Shown here one piece after another: positions 43,574 to 52,400 of a DNA stretch of 64,000 nt; the first letter of the stretch is position 1; each line of letters opens with the position of its first letter. Below the pieces are notes generated by a model. It did not search any database, was not told where the DNA came from, and worked only from the letters and a program-made list of their open reading frames with translations. The DNA comes from Bacillota bacterium. Its GTDB lineage: Bacteria > Bacillota > Clostridia > Christensenellales > Pumilibacteraceae. The stretch is from positions 1-64,000 of the forward strand of contig WRAY01000003.1 of the NCBI GenBank assembly GCA_009779975.1. Direction: 5' to 3'. The translations under genes and the position numbers were made by a program.

Positions 43574-44680
43574 CTAATCTTTTCCGCCTGCTTTGAAATT
43601 GTAGATTGGAATTAACCTTTCTCTGACTGTGACGGTATCTTTTATTTCTCGTAAAATGTTGTGCATGTTTTTGTAGGCTGAGGGTGCTTCATCTAGGGTG
43701 TGCTGATTGACACATGTTGAAAAAATGCCTTTCATCTCTTTTTTAAACTCATCAAGCGAGAGTCTTTGTTTTGCTTGACTTCTCGAATAAACTCTTCCTG
43801 CGCCATGCGGAGCAGAGAAATTCCAGTCCTCGTTTCCTAATCCTTTGCAAACTAACATTCCGTCACGCATATTCAAAGGTATGACCAACTCTTCGCCTTT
43901 TTTTGCGCTAATCGCACCCTTTCTCAAAATCTTTGTTTCAATTTCAATATAGTTGTGAATGCTGTCAATTCGATTTTTAACTCGTCCGCGCATACCGATT
44001 AGTATTTTTTCAAGCATTTTGTCTCTGTTTTCGCTTGCAAACTTTTGCATGATATTTATGTCGTGAAGGTAGTCTTTCATATCTTGCCCTTCTAAAAAGG
44101 CGAGTGGTTTTGGAATTTTGACGCCTGTTTTTTGAACATGCTGTTCAGATAGTCTTTGATAATATTCCGCAACTGTTAGACCAATATTTCTTGACCCGCT
44201 GTGAACCGCTAAATATCCATTGTCATAAGCCTCAATAAAATGATTGCCGCCGCCGAGTGAACCTAATGAAAGGGTAGCCAGATGAATAGTGTCTTTTTTG
44301 AGGAATTTTGAACATTTCATTTTCTCAAAATAATCCTTTTCTAGCATTTGCTTGTTGTGATGATTTCTTCCATGAGGAACATTTCGGCGAATAACTTCAT
44401 CAAGTTTGTCCAAATTTTTAGAAAAATCAACATCAGTCTCAACCAATGTCACTCCGCACCCAATGTCAACTCCAACCAAATTAGGACAAACCTTGTCACT
44501 AATTTTCATCGTAGTGCCGATTGTGCAGCCTTTCCCGACATGAACATCAGGCATTATCCGAATGTCAGCATTTTCACCCAAAACAGAATTAGCAACCTCC
44601 ATAATCTGCAAAAGCGCCTCTTGTTCAATATTATCAGTAAAAATCTTCACAATCCCATTTTTAGTTTGAATAGTTTTCAT
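43574..44680 (-). CDS. rtcB: RtcB-family RNA ligase
   Basis: RtcB joins RNA 2',3'-cyclic phosphate or 3'-phosphate ends to 5'-OH ends, in RNA repair. The 368-aa protein has the family motifs MPDVHVGKGCTIGTTM, NLVGVDIGCGV (metal-binding Cys), PHGRNHH, LGSLGGGNHFIEA, AVHSGSRNIG and APHGAGRVYSR, where the His is the expected guanylylated residue. It is a short bacterial form, full-length for this subgroup. Its promoter is leaderless in geometry. An XRE regulator gene lies immediately upstream on the same strand and could control it, though that is inference. Confidence 0.95.
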   Translation of the reverse strand: MKTIQTKNGIVKIFTDNIEQEALLQIMEVANSVLGENADIRIMPDVHVGKGCTIGTTMKISDKVCPNLVGVDIGCGVTLVETDVDFSKNLDKLDEVIRRNVPHGRNHHNKQMLEKDYFEKMKCSKFLKKDTIHLATLSLGSLGGGNHFIEAYDNGYLAVHSGSRNIGLTVAEYYQRLSEQHVQKTGVKIPKPLAFLEGQDMKDYLHDINIMQKFASENRDKMLEKILIGMRGRVKNRIDSIHNYIEIETKILRKGAISAKKGEELVIPLNMRDGMLVCKGLGNEDWNFSAPHGAGRVYSRSQAKQRLSLDEFKKEMKGIFSTCVNQHTLDEAPSAYKNMHNILREIKDTVTVRERLIPIYNFKAGGKD

Positions 44681-44687
44681 GCTTCAA

Positions 44688-44716
44688 ATTATAACATAAA
44701 CTTCTTTTAAAAACAA
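44688..44716 (-). promoter_or_regulatory. Promoter of rtcB (leaderless)
   Basis: Minus strand TTGTTT (44711-44716), a 17-nt spacer and TATAAT (44688-44693), then 7 nt to the ATG at 44680. There is no SD. Confidence 0.75.
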
Positions 44717-44732
44717 GTGTTATAGTATCTTA

Positions 44733-44966
44733 TTAATGATTTCTTGTTGGATTATCAGTTTGACAGAACAAATAATCAATGGAGCAATTAAAATAATTTG
44801 CAAGTTTAATAATATTTTTGCAAGTCGGCGTGCGAGGGTCGTTCTCATTCTCGTAATACTCATATACCCGTTTTGTTATTTTGGCTTCATCGCTTAATTT
44901 TGATTGAGACACATTGCTGTTTGCACGCAACAATTTTAATCTGTCAGAAAATTGTTTTTTTGTCAT
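44733..44966 (-). CDS. XRE-family helix-turn-helix regulator
   Basis: A 77-aa DNA-binding protein, essentially one HTH_3/XRE domain: FSDRLKLLRANSNVSQSKLSDEAKITKRVYEYYENENDPRTPTCKNIIKLANYFNCSIDYLFC. The ATG at 44966 (MTKKQFSDRLK) is chosen; upstream GTG/TTG codons are possible because a TATACT box lies close before them. No SD is present. It probably regulates itself or the adjacent rtcB gene. The target operator is not identified. Confidence 0.82.
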   Translation of the reverse strand: MTKKQFSDRLKLLRANSNVSQSKLSDEAKITKRVYEYYENENDPRTPTCKNIIKLANYFNCSIDYLFCQTDNPTRNH

Positions 44967-45055
44967 GCTTTGATTATTTGCCCAAAGCACCAAAAAGTAT
45001 ACTATGAAATCATCACAAATTTTTTAAAAATCTACAAATTTTTTTTTGAAAACTA

Positions 45056-45084
45056 TTGACAGGGAAAATTTATTGTGATATAAT
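45056..45084 (+). promoter_or_regulatory. Consensus promoter of the RCC1 lipoprotein gene
   Basis: TTGACA (45056-45061), 17 nt, TATAAT (45079-45084), with extended -10 TGTGA. The leader is about 55 nt. It shares the TGTGATATAATC segment with the giant-gene promoter at 32290. Confidence 0.9.
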
Positions 45085-45144
45085 CTAAGATGCCGAACAA
45101 AAGTGCGGTGACATAATATAATAAAAAATGGAGATAAATTAATT

Positions 45145-46269
45145 ATGAAAAAATCAATTTTAAAAATTTTATTGGTCGCAGCCTTGGTCTTTGCTTCTGC
45201 ATTGCCGATGATGGGGTGCAAAGAGGAAGAAAATGGAAGATTTCGTCCAGATGCAATTTTGGCTTTTGCATCGCTTGGAAGTAGAACATATTTGCTTGAT
45301 TTAAATAATCAAATTTGGGTTCGTGATTCAAATAATTACTATAATAGAGTTAAAGAAGAGGTTAAATTTTCTTTAATTGTGGGTGGTTTTAGCCATATCT
45401 TAGCAATAGATATCCATGGGAATTTATGGGGGTGGGGGCAAAACGACAAAGGACAATTGGGATTAGGGAAATCTACTGAAAGAATTTCCTATCCGATTCA
45501 AATAATGAGTGGAACTCATTTTTCTACGGCTGATACAAGGAGTGATGTTAGTTTTGCAATTGATACCTATGGAACTTTATGGGCATTTGGAGGAGGAGGT
45601 AAGTATGGAAATTTGGGAAATGGTACTTTTAACGAAAATGTGTATATTCCAATTAATATTTCAAAAGGCAATCAATTTTCTCAAGTTAATGCAGGAGATA
45701 CACATAATGCGGCAATAGATGTTTATGGATATCTGTGGACTTGGGGAAGGGCTACTTCTGGAGAATTAGGTGATCCTTCTCTTATAGAAATAACACCATT
45801 TCCAGAAACTATTACAATTACTTTGAGAGGAATTCCTGGCAAAATCATTGAAGACACAAAATTTTCTCGTGTTTCCGTAGGTTTTCAATATACTTTGGCA
45901 ATAGATGTTGAGGGTAATTTGTGGGGTTTTGGGGGGAACTTTGCAGGACAACTAGGAAGACATCCGAACTCCCCAAGAGATTTGCGTATTCCAATAAATA
46001 TAATTGAAAACAATCAATTTTTAGATGTGTTTGCGGGCAGTTGGGAAAGTTTTGCAATAGATACAAATGGATATCTATGGAGATGGGGAGGTCAAACAAG
46101 AATACCCGATGGAACATGGAGTGGGACACTTGTTTGGCAATATCGCCCGATAAAAGTCTCAGATGAAGTTCGGTTCACCTCTTTCACACGGAGGGGTGAC
46201 GGAATTGATATTGAAGGAAATATTTGGAGAGTAGTGCCAATAGGAGATTCTTGGTATATTAGGAGATAA
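45145..46269 (+). CDS. RCC1-repeat lipoprotein
   Basis: A surface lipoprotein of 374 aa. The signal peptide KKSILKILLVAALVFASALP ends in the lipobox MMGC. The mature protein is almost entirely RCC1-like blades, each around AIDxxGxLWxWG (AIDIHGNLWGWGQNDKGQLGLG, AIDTYGTLWAFGGG, AIDVYGYLWTWGR, AIDVEGNLWGFGG, AIDTNGYLWRWGG). This gives about six or seven blades, enough for one beta-propeller. It is a paralogue of the propeller part of the protein at 25328 but lacks the InlB-type repeats. The partner ligand is unknown. SD: TGGAGAT upstream of the ATG. Confidence 0.85.
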   Translation: MKKSILKILLVAALVFASALPMMGCKEEENGRFRPDAILAFASLGSRTYLLDLNNQIWVRDSNNYYNRVKEEVKFSLIVGGFSHILAIDIHGNLWGWGQNDKGQLGLGKSTERISYPIQIMSGTHFSTADTRSDVSFAIDTYGTLWAFGGGGKYGNLGNGTFNENVYIPINISKGNQFSQVNAGDTHNAAIDVYGYLWTWGRATSGELGDPSLIEITPFPETITITLRGIPGKIIEDTKFSRVSVGFQYTLAIDVEGNLWGFGGNFAGQLGRHPNSPRDLRIPINIIENNQFLDVFAGSWESFAIDTNGYLWRWGGQTRIPDGTWSGTLVWQYRPIKVSDEVRFTSFTRRGDGIDIEGNIWRVVPIGDSWYIRR

Positions 46270-46301
46270 CTTAGATAAATTTAAAAAAATAAAAGGAGAG
46301 G

Positions 46302-46838
46302 TTGTTTCCAAGTGTCAGGCAAGGAGTTGATAATATCTTTGCGCTCGCAACAACTTTCAGCGGCAGTCATAGAGTAGACTTTGGTGTCGGTGCGAATGCA
46401 AAAGCAGAAGTCTACAGGTATGACCAAGACAGTCAGGGCAGTATGCTCACACATTTATTCTCGTTTGAAGGCGATGAAATGATATTTCATGCAAGGGAAG
46501 GAGAAAGGTATTTTATACTGTTAAAAGCAAATACTTCACAATCAATGATTGCTGAACATGTTGCGCAACATTTAAATCTCAACATAATGACAAGGATTGC
46601 GGTGAAAGAAGGCGAAACAACAGAAAGAAGATTAAGACCGCAAGTTGACGGAAACTATGTATTCCGGTCGAACGAATTAATCGTTGAGTTGTTGTGCTTA
46701 GCAACCGAAGAGGTAATACCATACACTTCAACAACCTCAAGCCAAACATTTAGTGGTCTTGTTGCAAACAGAGAATACCGTGTTATTGTTAGAATGAGAA
46801 CAAGGCTATGCATAAAAATCGGGGACACCGTTTGTTAG
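46302..46838 (+). pseudogene. Truncated surface-protein fragment
   Basis: An open frame of 178 codons without an ATG at its N terminus; it begins at a TTG just after GGAGAGG. The sequence is beta-rich (GDEMIFHAREGERYFILLKAN, TSSQTFSGLVANREYRVIVRMR) like a C-terminal part of a secreted protein, but no signal peptide remains. Its last about 10 codons (46806-46838) are the antisense of the truncated ligD gene, so the natural reading ends at a recombination joint near 46806. It is probably a remnant of a larger gene; the family was not recognised. Confidence 0.5.
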
Positions 46839-47072
46839 CACAACCAATTCGCCATCTAAAACAGCATTCGTCTTGACGGCATTTTGAAGTTGAACTTCGG
46901 GATAAATTCTCGACACATCAAGTCCTCGTTTATTGATGAGAGCTGTACTTGTTTTGTCAATATGCGCTAAACACCTGCCGCCGTCAAGCTTTAGCTCGAA
47001 CAGCCAGCCTTCTTTGCTGAACAGACTTTTTGCTCGATGAAATCGCATTGGTTTTAGTTTTTTTACTTCCAT
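46806..47072 (-). pseudogene. ligD: Truncated LigD-type ATP-dependent DNA ligase (N-terminal fragment)
   Basis: Eighty-eight residues corresponding to the start of an ATP-dependent DNA ligase. KPMRFHRAKSLFSKEGWLFELKLDGGRCLAHID contains the nucleotidyl-transfer motif (family form K-x-D-G, here KLDGGR), and VLDGELVVLTNGVPDFYA is the next conserved block. It then ends abruptly at TAG. Functional ligases need about 200 more residues, so this copy is dead unless a remote piece complements it. It overlaps the 3' end of ku by 89 bp in another frame, as expected for a former ku-ligD operon. Confidence 0.8.
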
Positions 47073-47892
47073 GTGAATTATCGTTTTTTTGTGTGGGTTG
47101 TTTTAAATGAGATTTAGTTTTAGGCAAATCCCTCGAAGAGGGTTTAAATCGTCCATCTTTCACGCTCTGAGTTAACGCTTCCATTAAATCAGCCACAGTT
47201 TTTTCTTTCCCTTTCTTTTCAGTTTTAATTAACTTACCGGCTATCTTTTTCTCAATAGCATCTTTAACTCGTTGTTTATACTCATCCTTATATTTCTCCG
47301 GTTCAAACGGCGCTATCATATTTTGCAATAATGTTTTTCCAAGTTCCAATTCTTTTGATGTAGGTTTAGCGGTTATTTCTTTAGCCTTACTTGCTACTAA
47401 CTCATTATGAAAGAAAAGGGTAGAGAGCAACATTTTACCGGACTTTGCTCGAAGGACAATCAACTTCTCTTTGTTGCCGAGAATTGATTTTGCAACCGCA
47501 ACTTTATTTTCATTCTCTAATAAATGCAGTAAGAGGGCAAAGCCTTTCTCATTGCCGTCATGGTCAACATTATAATGCTTGTCATAATATGCAGGATCAA
47601 TCTCATCTAAATTTGCGAAATTATCAATAGTTATATCCTTATCCGATTCTTGTTTTAACTTATCAAAATCCTCTTCCTCAAAAACAACATATTTATCTTT
47701 TTGATATTGATAAGCCTTAATAATATCGTCCGTTTCAACTTTCTTGCCGTCGCACTCATCACATGTTTTATTATATCTAATCCTAGATTTTGTTTTCTTA
47801 TCCAACTGATTAAAACTAATCTCGTCAACTTTAGCCGACAAGCTAAGCGCAACAGGAATATATACAAGTCCAAATGTTATAGATGTTTTCAT
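46984..47892 (-). CDS. ku: Non-homologous end-joining protein Ku
   Basis: A bacterial Ku homodimer that binds DNA ends for end joining. The 302-aa protein has the Ku core: ITFGLVYIPVALSLSAKVDEISFNQL, IRYNKTCDECDGKKVETDDIIKAYQYQKDKYVV, FANLDEIDPAYYDKHYNV, and ETLLQN-like KTLLQNMIAPFEPEKYKDEYKQRVKDAIE. The Lys-rich C-terminal tail (about 230-302) is a likely DNA-binding extension. The N terminus lacks the usual few residues (MRxIWKG-) but the rest is intact. Its ligase partner downstream is truncated, so the NHEJ module is probably broken here. It reads divergently from the RhuM fragment. Confidence 0.92.
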   Translation of the reverse strand: MKTSITFGLVYIPVALSLSAKVDEISFNQLDKKTKSRIRYNKTCDECDGKKVETDDIIKAYQYQKDKYVVFEEEDFDKLKQESDKDITIDNFANLDEIDPAYYDKHYNVDHDGNEKGFALLLHLLENENKVAVAKSILGNKEKLIVLRAKSGKMLLSTLFFHNELVASKAKEITAKPTSKELELGKTLLQNMIAPFEPEKYKDEYKQRVKDAIEKKIAGKLIKTEKKGKEKTVADLMEALTQSVKDGRFKPSSRDLPKTKSHLKQPTQKNDNSHGSKKTKTNAISSSKKSVQQRRLAVRAKA

Positions 47893-47964
47893 AAATGTAG
47901 TATGTGATAAAATAAATAATTTTTTACTTGCATTTTGTTTTGATTTGTGGTATGTTAAAAGAGC

Positions 47965-48156
47965 ATGAAAAATAAAAATAAAAATGAAGTAAGTATTCGT
48001 AGTTCGGCAGCGGAGTATTTGACTTATGTTGCAGCGATTGGGGATAGTGCTGATAGCGTTGAAATGCGATATGAGGATGAGAATATATGGTTGACACAGA
48101 AAATGATGTCGGCTGTTTATGGCGTGACTGTTTCTGCTGTCAATGTTCTTTGTTAG
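47965..48156 (+). pseudogene. RhuM-family protein, N-terminal fragment
   Basis: Sixty-three residues matching the start of RhuM-type proteins (IRSSAAEYLTYVAAIGDSADSVEMRYEDENIWLTQKMMSAVYGVTVSAVNVL) and then a stop. Complete members are about 330 aa and often carry a C-terminal Fic-like or DNA-binding region. The reading frame is lost immediately after the HTH-like part, so this is a remnant. Confidence 0.8.
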
Positions 48157-48921
48157 TATTGACTAATTTCGGGCAGTTGACGACGCTCGCCCCTACGATT
48201 TCCTTTCTGCAACAAATCACGAAAATTTAGCACCATCTCAATTTTTATTGTATATTTTTATTGAAATTTTACTTGCCAAGGGCTCTGACCCTTTGTGATA
48301 AATGTCTAAATTGTTACGAAATTCTCACACAAATGCTATGGCGTGCTGTGAGAATATGGAATAAATATGTCGAAAATAGGGGTTATATAGGATTTGAGGG
48401 TATAAAATACTAAAAAACGGCATGAATTTGTTAATAAAATGTGAAAAATGTTGTCATCCCGTGAAAATATATGTTATAATATAATATATCAAGTTGCATG
48501 GGCAAATTTTGTCCGCTGCAAAATTGATGTTGTTTTAAGTGAGATGAAGAATTTAAAAGATTTGATGCTTTGCCGGATACTTCACGGAGATTGCTCTTAA
48601 GCGAAGTCGAATGGATTCAAAATGACATATCTAAACAAAAACAAAAAAAATCTGATTGCTTCGGGTTGCTTGCAAAGATTGGGAATAGGATTAGGTATTA
48701 GAGATAATAGAAATTGCTGCAAGAATTGAGAAGGGAGCATGGGTTGACGAGGCAGGGCGATGTTAGTTGATATTTCAACTCTCATAACCGGATTGCTTCG
48801 GTTTTGCGGAAACGCTCTCAGGGTTCTTTCATCAGACTGCTCCACAAAACCTCGCAAAGACGAGTTGGTTCGGAGTTAGAGTTCATGCAGGGAGTTCGCC
48901 TGTCACCAAAAGAAAACAACA
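48157..48921. other. Non-coding, decayed region
   Basis: No gene is supported. It contains a degenerate GC-rich repeat near 48172-48201 (ending CGCCCCTACG), an isolated promoter (48451-48480) and a piece ending CTCGCAAAGACG that resembles widespread short repeats. Most short frames here lack an SD. Confidence 0.5.
48451..48480 (+). promoter_or_regulatory. Isolated promoter-like sequence
   Basis: TTGTCA (48451-48456), 18 nt, TATAAT (48475-48480). No gene follows for 900 bp; it could produce a long leader or a non-coding transcript into the giant gene, or be a remnant. Confidence 0.5.
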
Positions 48922-49302
48922 ACAAGTTGATAGTCACCTGTAAAAGGGATTATATATATTATAAAGAAAAGGCAAAAAATGCGGGCGGTCAATGACTGCT
49001 GCTACAGGGAAGGTTAAGTTTAAGGTCAAGTCAATTCGGGCGGCCGAAGGCGACCGCCCCTACAGGAAGTCGTCATGAGGAATTGAGTGCGAAATAAAAG
49101 TTGTTGAGTTTGTGTGACGGATACAAGTTGATAGTCACCTGTAAAAGGGATTATATATATTATAAAGAAAAGGCAAAAAAATGCGGGCGGTCAATGACTG
49201 CTGCTACAGGGAAGGTTAAGTTTAAGGTCAATCCAATTCGGGCGGCCGAGGACGACCGCCCCTACAGGAAGTCGTCATGAGGAATTGGATGCGAAATCAA
49301 AG
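48922..49302 (+). repeat. Two tandem copies of a ~180-bp sequence
   Basis: Copies at 48922-49101 and 49123-49302 (offset 201 bp), about 95% alike. Each has ACAAGTTGATAGTCACCTGT, an A/T-rich TATATATATTATAAAG, a 12-codon frame MRAVNDCCYREG preceded by AAAGG, and one arm of the GC-rich palindromic repeat (GGGCGGCCGA...CGCCCCTACA). The copies sit directly upstream of the 3870-aa protein gene. Confidence 0.85.
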
Positions 49303-49405
49303 GCATTAAAATCCATGTGAGGATAGGAACAAAGGTCATCATTAGGAATGAAGTGTTAATTAAATGCGTTGAAGTCCTTAGTAGTGACAAAATGGAGGTT
49401 TTCAG

Positions 49406-52400
49406 ATGAAAACATTAAAAATGAGAAAATTGTGGATGACAGTGATTGTTTCGCTCTTTATGGTATTGGGCGGAATTGCTGCTATTAATCCCAATAGTTT
49501 CACAAGCACTGCCGGAAGCGGCAATGCTTGCTGCAATGTTTGTTGTGTTGAACTGACAGATGTTCAATGCGAGAATGATTGCGGATGCGAAAACAGCGCT
49601 AACCCAAGGGGTAGAGAGTGCTGCAATGACGGCATTTGTTCAAACAAAGATTGCTATGAATCGGATTGCGTTAATTGTTGCGATGATGACGCACTTTTTG
49701 GCTGTTGTTCAGCCGAAATGACAGGTTTCATGAGACAGACAACAAGCGGCAAAGCCGATGGTTGCTGCGGACCGAAATTTAATGTTCCGCAAAACAACAC
49801 AAACGGATGCTGTTCAAGCGGAGCGGTCAATTCAGATTGCTGCACTCCGCAGCCTGTTTGCTCAAGACCTTGCGAATGCTCTTGTGTTGAAAACCATATT
49901 GAGGCAATGACCGGCGGCGGTTTTGATATTTCATCATCTCCGAGCGGAGCATGGAGCGGGGACAGAGGTCTTTTGTCAAATCCTGTTACTGTTTCAACCG
50001 GAAACCCGGCAAGTTTTGCTTTGACGAGCGGATTTGTTTATCAAATCAATGTCTTTGGAGCAAGAGGAGCAAATGCAGGAACTCATGCGGGTGGAAACGG
50101 CGCTCACATGAGAATGTATATTGACAGAACAACTACTACCGGCACTATGACACTTTCAAGAACTGCAATAGGCGGCGGATCAGGAGCCGGAGCCGGCGGT
50201 CAAGGAATTCAAATCACCGGAACCGGAATTAACATTGTTGCCGGCGGCGGCGGCGGAGCAGGACATTCAACTGCCGGAACAACCGGAAACGGAGCCGCAG
50301 GCGCAGGCGGCGGCGGTGCTGGCGGAACTCAAACTGGGCAAGCTGGGCAACCTGCCAGACCAGCACAAACGGCTTTAGTAGTCCCTTGCGGAACTTTTTC
50401 TGAGGGTTCGTTAAGAGTATGTAACGGCGGAGGTTTTACACAGGGGTGGTGTGGGAATCATTCGTCTTGCACAACGATAGGAGTGTCAGGTAATAGATAT
50501 GTAGTTTGGTGCGGAACGATGCATGGGAGAAGGGCGTGTTTGAATTGTGTTAGAGATGGGAGGCAACAGCATATTATGCCTTGGACTTTTGCTAGTGTTT
50601 CTTCAAATAGACCTGGGTGTGGTGCTGTAGTGAATGGACCCACGCAAGGTGGTTGGTTTTTTAATGTAACTGTTAGACACGCACAAAATGCCCAGCCAGC
50701 TATTACTGAATCTCGTCGCAGCGGCGGCGGCGGCGGCGGCGGAACCGGAGGCGGACGCGGCGGTAACGGCGGTCAAGCGGGAACTGCGGCAGGAGCCGGA
50801 ATTGCAACGGGTGCATGGCACGGTCATCATGCCGGAGCAAACACTGCAACAACAATTTCTTGGACAGTTGTCAGAATGAGTGCGCATTTATTAACTCCTG
50901 TTGCTGAGGCTTCAACTCAACAAAGAACTTTGACAAGAGGAGTTGAGTCTGCGGCGGGTGCCGGGGCGCAACACTCGGGACTTTCAATCGGCTCTCATCA
51001 GGTTGCATCTGCAAATCTTAGCGGAGCGGTTCAATTTTTTAACGGAACTTTGTTCGCAGGACCAACAGGAACTGCAACAATCGGAACTAATTTGATGACC
51101 GCAAGAGTTCATGCCGCAAATGAACTAAGGGTTACTGCTCATGTTCATTCGGTCAACAGGCGGGTATATGTCTATATCAGACATTCACTCAATCATGCAA
51201 CCCAAATAAGGGTGCCGATTGTTATTTCAACAAACAATAATGCTTGGGCATCTCAGAGTCCTGCGACTATCAACGGTCATGCGGTGACCCATGCGGGCGC
51301 AACGGGCGCAACAAGAACGATAACGGTGACAAACCCAATTCCTATTCAATCGACGCTGACTATTGCGGCGACAAACTTGTTCACTGATGCGGATGCTGTT
51401 GACGCAGTTGTTATCACTGATGTTCAAGCGGCTACACCGTTCTTTTCAAGAACAATGGCAGGGAGCGGAATTGTTGCGGGAACTTACAACAGTTTGACGA
51501 TAACTTCGCTTCAGCCTGCGGCGGCAACTCAGTGGCACAGGCTGACTTTCACTCTAAGAAATATTGAAAGAGCAACAGGCGGTCATGCAGGTCCGAGCGG
51601 AGTTCATTTGAACAGGACGCAGTTTGCAACTCAAACTGTTCATGTTGATTTCAGAACAGGGAATGTAAGACCATTCTACAGAGGTGACACAAGGTTCACA
51701 GGAACAATTCCCGCTAACACCGGTGATGTCAACGATGTTTTTGTCAACCTTTCAAGAGACGGTTCAAACGGACCGAGCCATGTCGACATTCCGATAAATG
51801 CGCTTGCACACTCATCAACCGCAAGAACTTTCAACACTGATGCCGGAGTTGTTCTTCCTCAAAATGAATGGTTCCCAAGAAGCACTGAAGGAGATTATAT
51901 CGGCGGCAACATGAGGGCGGGGAGTATATTCGGCGGAAGAGGCACTCATATTTCGAGCGCAGGACCTCAAATTCCGAATGCTCAAGCGTGTAACGGTCAG
52001 GCACTCAACAGACCAACCGGTTTTGCGGGGAATGAACATCGTGTCAGACCTCACACCAGCCCTGTCAATCCTGACGGAGTTGCTCCTCCGTGGATAACAT
52101 GGCAATTTACTAACACAACAACTCTCAGAATAACTGCAAATTCAGCGTCAAGAAACTTGTTTGACCCGAACAGAATCGGCGGAACAAGAGGACATTTCTA
52201 TATCCTTGTTCGCATTAACTGTCCGAATGATACTGCTGACGGCGGAATTTGGATGCCTGTTCTTGTTCAAGTCAACCTTTCAGACACGGGTCCGGGAACC
52301 GGAAACGGTGATTGCACTGAATATCCGTGCGATTGTGATGATTGCAGAGATCCTGGAGGCTCAATTGATTTGGGAGACCCGAATGACCCGAGAATATCGT

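Noticed and set aside
44348..44710. Plus-strand frame opposite the 5' end of rtcB
   Set aside because: It lies over a clearly coding region on the other strand with conserved RtcB motifs and has no SD.
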